A DNA stretch of 41,665 nt from Akkermansia sp. (GTDB taxonomy: Bacteria > Verrucomicrobiota > Verrucomicrobiia > Verrucomicrobiales > Akkermansiaceae). The notes under the pieces were generated by a model. That model had not been told where the DNA came from. It saw nothing but the letters and a program-made list of their open reading frames with translations, and did no database searches. Position 1 is the first letter of the stretch; each line of letters opens with the position of its first letter. The position numbers and the translations under genes are program-made. Shown one piece after another: positions 17,450 through 25,588 of this stretch. Location: positions 1 to 41,665 of the forward strand of contig JAFUQZ010000039.1 of the NCBI GenBank assembly GCA_017472085.1, written 5' to 3'.

Positions 17450-17479
17450 TTGACAGCAGGGGGGGCGGTATCGTACACT
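17450..17479 (+). promoter_or_regulatory. promoter of thi4
   Basis: TTGACA (17450-17455), 18 bases, TACACT (17474-17479), with only 10 nt to the ATG at 17490. There is no room for a TPP riboswitch on this side. Confidence 0.6.
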
Positions 17480-17489
17480 TGCTGTCGTT

Positions 17490-18266
17490 ATGGAAACGCT
17501 CATTTCTCGCGGTATTATTGAGTCCTATTTCGAAAAGCTGTCCGGCTGTCTGCAGCTGGATGCCGCCATCGTGGGCGGCGGGCCTTCCGGCATTGTAGCG
17601 GCTTATTATCTGGCCAAGGCCGGGCACAAGGTGGCTCTGCTGGATCGCAAACTTTCCCCCGGAGGCGGGATGTGGGGCGGTGCCATGATGTTCAATGATA
17701 TTGTGGTGCAGGAGGAAGCCATGCCGATTGTGGAAGAGCTGCAGCTCTCCCATCGTCCTTATGAGGAGGGGACATACATTGTGGATTCCGTGCATGCCAC
17801 GGCCGGTTTGCTCTATCAGGCCACGAAGGCCGGCGCGGTCATCTTCAACTGCTATTCCGTGGAGGATGTGGTGTACAAGCAGGGGCGTGTCGGCGGTGTG
17901 GTGGTGAACTGGACTCCTGTCCTGCGCGAGGGGTTGCATGTGGACCCGCTGACTCTGCTCTCCAAAACGGTGCTGGATGCCACAGGGCATGACTGCGAAA
18001 TTGCCCGCACGGTTGCCCGCAAGAACGGCGTGAAGCTTGATACCCCCACCGGCGGTGTGGTGGGCGAGATGAGCATGGACGCTGCTGAGGGCGAGCGCTC
18101 CACCATCGATAATACCAAGGAAATCTACCCCGGGCTCTTTGTCTCCGGCATGGCGGCCAACGGTGTGAGCGGCAGCTTCCGCATGGGCCCCATCTTCGGC
18201 GGTATGCTCATGAGTGGCCGGAAAGTGGCTGAACTGATGAGCGCCTCCATTCGTCAGCAGCAGTAA
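17490..18266 (+). CDS. thi4: Thi4-family thiazole synthase (sulfide-dependent type)
   Basis: Builds the ADP-thiazole precursor of thiamine from NAD and glycine. The 258-residue protein has the FAD/NAD-binding fold (AAIVGGGPSGIVAAYYLAKA at 25-44), LDRKLSPGGGMWGGAMMFN and the C-terminal GMAANGVSGSFRMGPIFGGM. At the place where yeast Thi4 carries its sulfur-donating Cys205, this protein has His150 in LHVDPLTL, the arrangement of archaeal enzymes that use free sulfide catalytically instead of sacrificing their own sulfur. That implies an anaerobic, sulfide-available habitat. It is paired divergently with thiE. Confidence 0.9.
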   Translation: METLISRGIIESYFEKLSGCLQLDAAIVGGGPSGIVAAYYLAKAGHKVALLDRKLSPGGGMWGGAMMFNDIVVQEEAMPIVEELQLSHRPYEEGTYIVDSVHATAGLLYQATKAGAVIFNCYSVEDVVYKQGRVGGVVVNWTPVLREGLHVDPLTLLSKTVLDATGHDCEIARTVARKNGVKLDTPTGGVVGEMSMDAAEGERSTIDNTKEIYPGLFVSGMAANGVSGSFRMGPIFGGMLMSGRKVAELMSASIRQQQ

Positions 18267-18276
18267 AATTCCTACC

Positions 18277-18376
18277 CCCCGATTCTAAACTGGACCGGAT
18301 ACCCTCCGGCATCGGAGCGTCTCTTTTACCGTGTGTTTTTACGTGAAAAGTCGCTCCGGATAGGAAAGAATCGGGG
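18277..18376. repeat. ~100-bp nested palindrome between thi4 and feoA
   Basis: CCCCGATTCT (18277-18286) pairs exactly with AGAATCGGGG (18367-18376), and inside it CGGAGCG (18313-18319) pairs with CGCTCCG (18352-18358), flanked inwards by CTTTT/AAAAG. No T tract follows on the plus strand. It may be an RNA structure ending thi4, a palindromic repeat element, or a small structured RNA. Confidence 0.6.
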
Positions 18377-18425
18377 CTTCTATTCAAGAAATGTTTGTTA
18401 AGACTCACATTTTTTAGAAAAATGC

Positions 18426-18454
18426 TTGACAAATAAGTTAGGTTGTGCTAACAT
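18426..18454 (+). promoter_or_regulatory. feo operon promoter
   Basis: TTGACA (18426-18431), 17 bases, TAACAT (18449-18454) with GTGC before it. It lies 16 nt upstream of the feoA ATG at 18471 and covers the ATG-like triplet at 18453, excluding earlier starts. Confidence 0.8.
18438..18454 (+). promoter_or_regulatory. possible iron-regulator operator over the feoA -10 box
   Basis: TTAGGTTGTGCTAACAT contains the inverted repeat GTTAG-N6-CTAAC and resembles the DtxR/IdeR box (TTAGGTTAGSCTAACCTAA). It overlaps the -10 element, a position expected for a repressor site. Binding by any regulator is inference. Confidence 0.45.
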
Positions 18455-18470
18455 GCGCCGCGAACTGATT

Positions 18471-18710
18471 ATGGAACAACAAACAGACAAATTGACACTG
18501 AACCAGGTGAAGATTGGTCGCAGCGTGAAAGTTGCCCGGGTGACGGGGAATGGTCCGTTGCGTCAGCGTATTCTGGATATGGGACTGACCAAAGGCGCGG
18601 AAGTGACCGTGCGAAAGATGGCTCCGTTGGGCGACCCTCTGGAAGTGACCGTGCGTGGTTATGAACTCTCTCTGCGGAAGGCGGAGGCAGCCTGCATCTT
18701 CGTGGACTGA
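18471..18710 (+). CDS. feoA: ferrous iron transport protein FeoA
   Basis: A 79-residue cytoplasmic SH3-like protein thought to support FeoB. Visible features are the N-terminal LTLNQVKIGRSVKVARV, RQRILDMGLTKGAEVTV and the closing DPLEVTVRGYELSLRKAEA, the standard FeoA pattern. The ATG at 18471 is set by the promoter at 18426-18454. It is followed after 33 bp by feoB. Confidence 0.93.
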   Translation: MEQQTDKLTLNQVKIGRSVKVARVTGNGPLRQRILDMGLTKGAEVTVRKMAPLGDPLEVTVRGYELSLRKAEAACIFVD

Positions 18711-18727
18711 ATTTTTTGAGCTAATAA

Positions 18728-18739
18728 GTTAGATTTAAC
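18728..18739 (+). promoter_or_regulatory. GTTAGATTTAAC palindrome before feoB
   Basis: GTTA-N4-TAAC symmetry 4 bp before the feoB ATG, preceded by AATAA as in the feoA promoter spacer (both share AATAAGTTAG). It could be a second operator or, through TAGATT, a weak internal -10 element. Confidence 0.35.
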
Positions 18740-18743
18740 AAAC

Positions 18744-21497
18744 ATGAAACGAACGATAGCATTGGCCGGCAACCCGAACAGCGGGAAGACCAGCCTGTTT
18801 AATGAGCTGACCGGCGCCAACCAGTACGTGGGCAACTGGCCGGGAGTGACCGTAGACCGCAAGGGTGGTTATCTGCGCGATCATGAGGAGGTGGAGATTC
18901 TGGATTTACCGGGTATCTACTCTCTTTCTCCGTATTCGCCGGAGGAGGTGGTGACACGTCACTACCTGCTGAATGAGAAGCCGGACATGGTGGTGAATGT
19001 GGTGGATGCCACGAATCTGGAACGCAACCTGTACCTGACGAGCCAGCTGCTGGAGACAGGGCTGCCGATGGTGGTGGCGCTCAACATGATGGATCTGGTG
19101 GCACAGCGGGGTGACAGGGTGAACGCCGCCGAGCTGAGTAAAGTGCTGGGATGCCCTGTGGTGGAGGTGAGTGCGCTGCGCCAGACCGGCATGCAGGAGT
19201 TGCAGGAGCTGATGCTGGGTGAGATTCCGGCGGCTCCGCAGCCTTTCCGCTTTGCTCCGGCGGTGGAAAAAGCGCTTGCCACGCTGGGTGAGACGCTGCA
19301 TTGCAGCCGCTGGGCGCAGGTGAAGCTGTTGGAAAATGACAGCGAGGAGACGGCAGACCTGACCACGGCAGAACGGCACAACATCGAAACGCTCCGCATG
19401 GAAGTGGAGCGGGAAATGGATGATGATATTGCTTCCGTTATCGCCGCCGGACGCTATGATGTCATTCTCTCTTTCATTCCGCAGGTGCTGAAGAAAGCCG
19501 CCGCGCAGAGCAATTTCAGCATGAAGCTGGATGCCATCATGACCCACCGTGTGCTGGGCTTGGGTATCTTTGTGCTGGTGATGTGGGCGGTGTATTACCT
19601 TTCCATCAACACCGTGGGTGATTGGGGAACAGGCTGGGCCAATGATGTGCTGTTCGGGCCGATAGTCGGCGGTTGGCTGGCCGGATTCATCGGTGATACT
19701 CCGGCCTCTCCGGAAGCCCTGACGATGTTCAGTGCGGTGCTGGCCATGGTGCTGCTGTTCCCGACGATGCTGCGCCGTCTGCACGACCTGAACCGCAGCG
19801 GTTCCTGGCTCTATCTGGCTGTGCTGCCTTTCCTGATGGAATACATGTGTCCGCATCTTCCCGGTGTGTTGCACAGCGTGGCCATGTATGCCCTGCTGGC
19901 GGTGAACGCCTGTCTGCTGGGTGCCTGTCTTTTCCTGCCGGGCAGCAAAGGGACCAATCGCTTCGGCGAAGTCTCCTCCCGCGTGCGGCGTTTGCCCATG
20001 GGGCTTTCCGGTCGTGCCAATCGGGGTGAGTTCGGGCTCTGGTTCGTGGTGCTGAGTGCCGTGGCCTTCGGAGTGGCACTGCTGGGACGCTGCACGCTGG
20101 AGTGCAGTCCGCAGCTCAGTGCGCTGATAACGGACGGTATCGTGGCCGGTGTGGGTGCCGTGCTGGGCTTCCTGCCGCAGATGGCGGTGCTGTTCCTGCT
20201 GCTGGCATTGCTGGAGGACTGTGGTTACATGGCACGTGTGGCGTTCATGATGGATCGCATCTTCCGCGCCATTGGTCTGTCCGGCAAGTCCTTCATCCCC
20301 CTGCTGGTGTCCATGGGCTGCGGTGTGCCCGGCGTGATGGCGACCCGCACGATTGAGAACGAAAAAGACCGCCGCATGTCCGTGATGCTGACCTGCTTCG
20401 TGCCCTGCGGTGCCAAATTGCCCATCATTGCCCTCATCGGTGCGGTCATCGGGCAGGATGCATCCATCGCCACTATCGCCTACTTTGCCGGCATCGGTTC
20501 TGTGATTCTGGGCGGTTGGATGCTGCGCAAGACCCACATGTTTGCCGGTTCCTACACTCCCTTTGTGATGGAGCTGCCGCCCTACCACATGCCGAGTGGC
20601 GTGAACATCAACGTGCGTGCCATGGAGCGCTGCAAGGCCTTCGTGCAGAAAGCCGGTACCGTGATTTTCCTGGCCAGTGCCCTCATCTGGACGCTGAGCA
20701 ATTACAACTGGAGCTTCAAATACCTCAATACCGCTGAGGATGAAGCCGCCATTGAGCAGAGTATGCTTGCCAACGTGGGTAACACCTTTGCCCCCATCTT
20801 TTCCCCGCTGGGCTGGGGTGACTGGCGTCCCGCCGTGGGTACGGTCACCGGCCTGATTGCCAAGGAGAACGTGGTGGGTACTTTCGGTGTGCTGTATCCT
20901 GCGGTGGAGGAAGCTCCCGTTGAGGGGGAGGAAGCCGCCGCAGAGGAGGATGAGCTGCCCCGCACTGGTGACCTCTGCAAGACCAATGCCTTTACCGCGC
21001 TGGTGATGGGTGCATGGCGTGCTGACGGCGAGGTGAGCAGTGCCGCCCCCGCAGAATCCGGGGAAGAGGAAGAAACCGCCGCAGCCGAAGAAGAAGAGAC
21101 TGCTTCCGCAGAGCAGCCCAACCTCTTCTTCCGCGTGATGAATTACTTCTTCGAGGCCGAATTGGATGAAGAGACGAGCGGAGTGGCCGCCAACCTGCAG
21201 AAAGCCGGGGTCTTTACCTCCGTCAGCGCACTTTCCTTCATGATATTCAACCTGCTGTGCGCGCCCTGTTTTGCCGCCTGCGGAGCTATCCGCCGCGAGA
21301 TGAACAGCGCCCGCTGGACCTGGTTCGCCATCGGTTACATGTGCGTCTGGGCCTATGTAGTGGCACTGCTGGTATACCAGCTGGGAACCTGGGCAACCAC
21401 GGGAGTGTTCGGTACAGGGCAGGTGGTTGCCTGCGCCATTGCAGCCGTTATTCTCTACATGATTGTGCGTCCCAACAAGTACGCCGTCAAAAAATAA
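18744..21497 (+). CDS. feoB: ferrous iron transporter FeoB with DUF805-like insertion
   Basis: Inner-membrane Fe2+ transporter with a cytoplasmic GTPase. GTPase motifs are clear: GNPNSGKTS (9-17), T36 in GVTVDRK, DLPG (54-57), NMMD (114-117), SALR (143-146). Both Gate regions are present (GCGVPGVMATRTIENE at 525-540, CFVPCGAKLP at 551-560; CAPCFAACGAIRRE near 839-852). At 917 aa it is longer than usual FeoB (~700-800). Residues ~322-452 interrupt the membrane domain with DUF805-like motifs: RRLHDLNRSGSW (344-355), KGTNRFG (402-408), then GLSGRANRGEF (420-430), an order that looks permuted relative to DUF805 proteins. A second, Glu/Ala-rich insertion lies at ~720-795. It is the second gene of the feo operon. 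Confidence 0.95.
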   Translation: MKRTIALAGNPNSGKTSLFNELTGANQYVGNWPGVTVDRKGGYLRDHEEVEILDLPGIYSLSPYSPEEVVTRHYLLNEKPDMVVNVVDATNLERNLYLTSQLLETGLPMVVALNMMDLVAQRGDRVNAAELSKVLGCPVVEVSALRQTGMQELQELMLGEIPAAPQPFRFAPAVEKALATLGETLHCSRWAQVKLLENDSEETADLTTAERHNIETLRMEVEREMDDDIASVIAAGRYDVILSFIPQVLKKAAAQSNFSMKLDAIMTHRVLGLGIFVLVMWAVYYLSINTVGDWGTGWANDVLFGPIVGGWLAGFIGDTPASPEALTMFSAVLAMVLLFPTMLRRLHDLNRSGSWLYLAVLPFLMEYMCPHLPGVLHSVAMYALLAVNACLLGACLFLPGSKGTNRFGEVSSRVRRLPMGLSGRANRGEFGLWFVVLSAVAFGVALLGRCTLECSPQLSALITDGIVAGVGAVLGFLPQMAVLFLLLALLEDCGYMARVAFMMDRIFRAIGLSGKSFIPLLVSMGCGVPGVMATRTIENEKDRRMSVMLTCFVPCGAKLPIIALIGAVIGQDASIATIAYFAGIGSVILGGWMLRKTHMFAGSYTPFVMELPPYHMPSGVNINVRAMERCKAFVQKAGTVIFLASALIWTLSNYNWSFKYLNTAEDEAAIEQSMLANVGNTFAPIFSPLGWGDWRPAVGTVTGLIAKENVVGTFGVLYPAVEEAPVEGEEAAAEEDELPRTGDLCKTNAFTALVMGAWRADGEVSSAAPAESGEEEETAAAEEEETASAEQPNLFFRVMNYFFEAELDEETSGVAANLQKAGVFTSVSALSFMIFNLLCAPCFAACGAIRREMNSARWTWFAIGYMCVWAYVVALLVYQLGTWATTGVFGTGQVVACAIAAVILYMIVRPNKYAVKK

Positions 21498-21522
21498 ACT
21501 ACACAATTATACTTGAGAGATT

Positions 21523-21705
21523 ATGGGAGATATCATCGTTATCCTGATTCTGGTTGCCGTGACGGGGTGGATTATCCTGTCCATGCTGCGGAAAAAGAAG
21601 AACGGCGGCGGTTGCTGCGGCAGCGGCAGTGAGAACTGCGGGGGCGGTTGTTCCGGCTGCGGCTGTGGCTGCGGTAAATCCCGCGATGATAAACACCAAC
21701 ACTGA
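21523..21705 (+). CDS. FeoB-associated Cys-rich membrane protein
   Basis: A 60-residue protein with one N-terminal membrane helix (IIVILILVAVTGWIILSML), a KKK stop-transfer patch and a Gly/Cys-rich tail with eight Cys, ending in an Asp/His-rich stretch (DDKHQH). This matches the small FeoB-associated Cys-rich family found after feoB in many anaerobes; the Cys/His tail probably handles Fe2+ near the transporter. It begins 26 bp after feoB and is followed by the porin gene after 30 bp. Confidence 0.88.
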   Translation: MGDIIVILILVAVTGWIILSMLRKKKNGGGCCGSGSENCGGGCSGCGCGCGKSRDDKHQH

Positions 21706-21735
21706 AAAAGAACAATTTACAACCAACAAACTGAT

Positions 21736-22935
21736 ATGTTACGCAATATAAATGCAATAGCAATGACGGGCCTGATGGCTCTCCCCGTGTTGGCTCAGGA
21801 CGAAGCTCCCGCCGTGGGTGACCTTCTCCAGGGTATCAACATGTTCACCCCCGCTGAGGGGGACCCCTCCTACAAGGTGAAGGCTTTTGAAAAGTTCGGC
21901 ACCGAGTGGGCTGTGGACGCTGCATACGGCCTCTGGAACACCGAAAATGTTCCCGGAGCTACCCGCCACACCAATCTGGCTCTCATACATGCTCAGCTTA
22001 ACCAGCGCCTCATCGAGGACAATGCCAACGGCGGTACTTGGCTGCGTGTGGAATTCTCCGGTTCTTGGGGACTGGACAGAGAGTCTGCTCAGAGCGATAC
22101 CGTGTTTGCTGATATGGTGGGCAATTCCACCTATGCTCATGCCGACCACATGGGTCCGCACGAGGGCGTGTTCCCGGAAGTGGCGCTCATGCACTATTTC
22201 GCCGGCAAGCGGGCCTGTATCATCGCCGGTATGGTGAACCTCACTAATTACTTTGATGCCGTGAGCATTGCGAACGATTCCTTTGCCGGTTTCACCAACA
22301 GCGGCTTCATCAACTCCACCATTCTGCCTCTGGTTGACAGCAACGCCGGTGCCGTTCTGCAGGTGGAACTCTCCCGCAACAGCTATGCCATGGTGGGTGT
22401 TTCCCGTACCGGGTGCTCCGCCGGGTACAACCCCTTCAATTCCGACTTCTGCGACGGTTACACTGTGGTGGGTGAATACGGCCGCATCATGGCTGACGGC
22501 GCGGTGACGATTCGCATCAACCCCTTCTACACCTCCACGGATGTGGATCTGGATGACGGCAAGGGCGAGAACCGCCGCCAGAACGCCGGTCTGGTGGGCA
22601 GCATTGAGTACACCCCCTGCGATTGCCTGACGGTGTATTCCCGCGCCGGTTTTGCCGCCAAACAGTACCTGAGCAACTCTGCCGAGTTCTCCGTAGGTGC
22701 CAACTTCAAGCTCATTCCCTCCCGCGAGGATGACTTCTTCGGCATCTCCTACGGCGTATTCAAGGGCCAGACTCCCGCCGAGAACAACCGCGAACATGTG
22801 GTGGAAGCCATGTACAGTCTGCAAATCAACGACTATGTGAAGGTGGTTCCCCACATCCAGTACATCGCTAACCCCGCCTACAGCACGGAGTCCGATGCTG
22901 TTATCTGGGGTGTGCAGACGGTGTTCTCCTTCTAA
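21736..22935 (+). CDS. OprB-like outer-membrane porin in the feo operon
   Basis: A 399-residue protein with a signal peptide (about 1-20, ending LPVLAQ) and alternating beta strands throughout. The C-terminus VVPHIQYIANPAYST followed by a terminal Phe (QTVFSF) is typical of OprB-type carbohydrate-selective porins and of outer-membrane barrels sorted by BAM. Its place as last gene of the feo operon suggests that it lets Fe2+ or an iron complex through the outer membrane, although OprB relatives usually carry sugars. No Shine-Dalgarno-like sequence; the leader is A-rich. A strong hairpin follows 34 bp after the stop. Confidence 0.8.
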   Translation: MLRNINAIAMTGLMALPVLAQDEAPAVGDLLQGINMFTPAEGDPSYKVKAFEKFGTEWAVDAAYGLWNTENVPGATRHTNLALIHAQLNQRLIEDNANGGTWLRVEFSGSWGLDRESAQSDTVFADMVGNSTYAHADHMGPHEGVFPEVALMHYFAGKRACIIAGMVNLTNYFDAVSIANDSFAGFTNSGFINSTILPLVDSNAGAVLQVELSRNSYAMVGVSRTGCSAGYNPFNSDFCDGYTVVGEYGRIMADGAVTIRINPFYTSTDVDLDDGKGENRRQNAGLVGSIEYTPCDCLTVYSRAGFAAKQYLSNSAEFSVGANFKLIPSREDDFFGISYGVFKGQTPAENNREHVVEAMYSLQINDYVKVVPHIQYIANPAYSTESDAVIWGVQTVFSF

Positions 22936-22969
22936 GACAATTTGTGCTGTAACGTGTATGTAGAAAAGG

Positions 22970-22995
22970 CGCGCCGGGGAGAAATCCCCGGCGCG
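22970..22995. terminator. hairpin terminator between porin and convergent membrane-protein gene
   Basis: CGCGCCGGGGA (22970-22980) and its exact complement (22985-22995) form an 11-bp GC stem with a GAAA loop. The minus-strand reading is followed by TTTT, so it fits best as the terminator of the gene at 23010-23921, and may also end the feo operon. Confidence 0.8.
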
Positions 22996-23009
22996 TTCCG
23001 TGTAATGCC

Positions 23010-23921
23010 TTATTTGAGGAAGGTCATCAGCTGTTGGTTGCCGTTTTCCTCTGCCCGTTGGCGGGCGGTGGCGAGGTCGCTGCGGGTTCTGATGAGCGTG
23101 CGGAGCGTTTTTCTGTGTCCGTTATCTGTTGCGGCCAGGATAGCTTCTGTGCGGGACAGCTCGGGGTTGAACGCGATAATGTGACGCACGGTGGCGGGCT
23201 TTTTCCTCTCTGCCGCACGGAGCAGGGCGTCTGTGGAGGCAAGTTCGTATTGCTCACACAGCAGGTTGCCGCCCCAACAGGCCAGACAGAATAAAAGCAC
23301 GTTCACTGCCCCGTAGACCCAGCCTCGCTTCTCGTTCACTTCCTCACGGTCGGTTTCATAGACGATGGACCATATCATCTGGAATAGACTCGCGGCCAGC
23401 GAGATGAGGAACAACTTCACTGACAGGTCGGACGTATACGACCCGAAACCGAATCTGCTCCGTTGGCCATGGCTATTGCCGAAAAAGGCAAAGAGACAGC
23501 CAGCCAGCACCAGCAGGGCTCCCAGTTGAGACATGGTTCCCAGCAGCAGTCTGCCGCATCCTGCGTAAATGATTTGCCGTGTGGTCACGCCGGGGTTGCA
23601 TTTGCGGGCCTGTACCACGGCAATGGCAAATGTTCCCAGCCAGACGGTGGCGGCCTGAGCTGCTTCCGCTTTCATGCTGCTGAGCAAATCCGCATCCTGC
23701 CTGCCAATCCAGAGCAACACGGCCAGCGAAAACCAGTTGAGAAGCGTTACCGGCATGCTCAGGAACACATCCTTTGTATCACGATACAGGGCAAACTGAT
23801 TCTTTGATGCACGATAGATGCCGATGCCTCCTGCCGTCAGCATGGCGATAATGCCCCAGAACGAGAGACGGAAGAGCCACACATTCGGCTCCGGCAGGGA
23901 GTAGGCGAGGGTAGATGTCAT
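23010..23921 (-). CDS. hypothetical multi-pass membrane protein with ankyrin-like C-terminus
   Basis: Not assigned to a family. The 303-residue protein starts MTSTLAYSLPEPN at 23921, a start fixed by the promoter 10 nt upstream. It has about six hydrophobic segments in its first ~220 residues. Residues ~230-300 are soluble and helical (STDALLRAAERKKPATVRHI, then TEAILAATDNGHRKTLRTLI), in the style of ankyrin-like helix pairs, with ATDNGHRKTL resembling an ankyrin turn. Function is unknown. It is convergent with the feo operon. Confidence 0.65.
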   Translation of the reverse strand: MTSTLAYSLPEPNVWLFRLSFWGIIAMLTAGGIGIYRASKNQFALYRDTKDVFLSMPVTLLNWFSLAVLLWIGRQDADLLSSMKAEAAQAATVWLGTFAIAVVQARKCNPGVTTRQIIYAGCGRLLLGTMSQLGALLVLAGCLFAFFGNSHGQRSRFGFGSYTSDLSVKLFLISLAASLFQMIWSIVYETDREEVNEKRGWVYGAVNVLLFCLACWGGNLLCEQYELASTDALLRAAERKKPATVRHIIAFNPELSRTEAILAATDNGHRKTLRTLIRTRSDLATARQRAEENGNQQLMTFLK

Positions 23922-23931
23922 CACGCAGGTG

Positions 23932-23960
23932 AATCTAACAGACTCATAATCGTTTGTCAA
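23932..23960 (-). promoter_or_regulatory. promoter of the 23010-23921 gene
   Basis: Minus strand TTGACA (23955-23960), 17 bases, TAGATT (23932-23937), 10 nt from the ATG. Confidence 0.7.
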
Positions 23961-24024
23961 GAGTGTATGGATTCGGATTCTCATCGTTCTGCGTTGAAAG
24001 TGCCCGCTATGGCGCGCGGAATAC

Positions 24025-24053
24025 TTGACAGCGCAACAGATTTCCGCTAGTGT
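24025..24053 (+). promoter_or_regulatory. ffh promoter (leaderless)
   Basis: TTGACA (24025-24030), 17 bases, TAGTGT (24048-24053), with only 6 nt before the ATG at 24060. Transcription is expected to start at or next to the A of the start codon. Confidence 0.75.
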
Positions 24054-24059
24054 GATTCC

Positions 24060-25574
24060 ATGTTCTCGCTTCTTTCCGATAAGCTCGATGATGCCCTGCG
24101 CAAAGTGCGCGGCCTGAGCAAGATTTCTGAATCCAATATCAAGGATGCCCTGCGCGATGTGCGAATGGCTCTGTTGGATGCTGATGTGGAGTATGGCGTT
24201 GCCCGCGAGTTCATTGCTCACGTCAAGGAACAGGCTATGGGGGAGAAAGTGCTCAAATCCGTGAAACCCGGTGAGCAGATTGTCAAAATTTTCCGCGATG
24301 AGCTCGCGGCGCTGCTGGGCGGTGATGCTGCGGAGCTGAATCTGACACCTCCCGCCCATATTCTGGTGGTGGGTCTCAATGGTGCGGGTAAGACAACCAC
24401 CAGCGCCAAGCTGGCGCGCCGGCTGAAGCTGGATGGTCGCAAGCCCCTGTTGGTGGCCTGTGACCTCATCCGCCCGGCGGCCATTGACCAGCTGGCCACG
24501 CTGGCCTCCCAGGTGGAGGTTCCGGTTTATACACCGTCAGCAAACGAAAAAGACGTCATTCGTGTGGCAAAGGATGCTCTGCGTTGGGCTGAGGGGCAGG
24601 AGCATGACTGCATTATCTTCGATACGGCAGGTCGGCAGGAAGTGGACGATGCCCTCGTGGCAGAGCTGCGCAAGCTCGCCAAGTTCCTCAGGCCGCAGGA
24701 GGCTCTGCTGGTGGCAGATGCCGCTACCGGTCAGCAAGCAGTGCGCGTGGCGCAGACTTTTGATGAGGCGGTGGGGCTGACCGGTATCGTGCTGACCAAA
24801 CTGGATGGCGATGCACGCGGCGGCGCGGCTCTTTCCATGCGTGCCGTGACCGGTAAGCCCATTAAATACATGGGCGAGGGCGAGAAGCTCGATATGTTCG
24901 GGGCCTTTGTGCCGCAGCGTATGGCCGACCGCATTCTGGGCATGGGTGATATCGTCGGCCTGGTGGAAAAGGCTGCCGAGAAGATTGACCAGGAATCGGC
25001 CATGAGCTCGATGAATCGCCTGATGAGCGGAGAGTTCAACTTCAACGATTTCCTGAACCAGATGAAAATGATGCAGAGCCTGGGCCCACTGGAGGGGCTG
25101 CTGGGGCTGCTGCCCGGATTCAGCAAAATTCGCAAGAATCTGCCGGAAGGAGCGCTTGATCCCAAGCGCATGAAACACATGGAGGCTATCGTGCTGTCCA
25201 TGACACCTGCGGAGCGCGTTAATTACAAACTTCTTATTCCTTCCCGTCGCCGCCGCATTGCCAAGGGCTCCGGCTGCTCCGAGATTGAGGTGAACCGCTT
25301 CATCAAGAACTTCAGGGAAATGAAGGAGATGATGAGTGGCAAGGGCAAGATGGGCGGCCTGATGAAGAACATGATGAAGGGGGCGGGAAATGGCAAAATG
25401 CCGGCCGGTATGCCGGATATGTCCTCCCTGATGAAGGGGGCAGAGGGTGGTATGCCGGACATGTCGCAGATGCCGGATCTCTCTGCTCTGGCAGAGATGG
25501 CGGGTAAGCGCGGCATGCCGAAAGGCGGCATGGGAGGCATGAATGCTTTCCGTGGACTCTTCAAGCGTCGTTGA
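24060..25574 (+). CDS. ffh: signal recognition particle protein Ffh (SRP54)
   Basis: GTPase that with SRP RNA brings nascent membrane and secreted proteins to FtsY. The 504-residue protein has the N-domain, the G-domain motifs GLNGAGKTTTSAK, DTAGRQ, TKLDGDARGGAAL, and the Met-rich M domain with the SRP RNA-binding block RRRRIAKGSGCSEIEVNRF. The C-terminal ~80 residues are Gly/Met-rich and repetitive (repeats of MPDMS), longer than in E. coli. The promoter leaves almost no leader. The SRP RNA gene was not seen in the window. The following TIGR03790 gene starts 14 bp after the stop. Confidence 0.97.
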   Translation: MFSLLSDKLDDALRKVRGLSKISESNIKDALRDVRMALLDADVEYGVAREFIAHVKEQAMGEKVLKSVKPGEQIVKIFRDELAALLGGDAAELNLTPPAHILVVGLNGAGKTTTSAKLARRLKLDGRKPLLVACDLIRPAAIDQLATLASQVEVPVYTPSANEKDVIRVAKDALRWAEGQEHDCIIFDTAGRQEVDDALVAELRKLAKFLRPQEALLVADAATGQQAVRVAQTFDEAVGLTGIVLTKLDGDARGGAALSMRAVTGKPIKYMGEGEKLDMFGAFVPQRMADRILGMGDIVGLVEKAAEKIDQESAMSSMNRLMSGEFNFNDFLNQMKMMQSLGPLEGLLGLLPGFSKIRKNLPEGALDPKRMKHMEAIVLSMTPAERVNYKLLIPSRRRRIAKGSGCSEIEVNRFIKNFREMKEMMSGKGKMGGLMKNMMKGAGNGKMPAGMPDMSSLMKGAEGGMPDMSQMPDLSALAEMAGKRGMPKGGMGGMNAFRGLFKRR

Positions 25575-25588
25575 ATGTATTAGTTGCC

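Noticed and set aside
17396..17489. TPP riboswitch between thiE and thi4
   Set aside because: The gap is too short and lacks the CUGAGA and other conserved TPP-box segments.
18906..21506. An 866-codon open frame antisense to feoB
   Set aside because: His/Gln/Gly-rich shadow of feoB with no recognisable domains.
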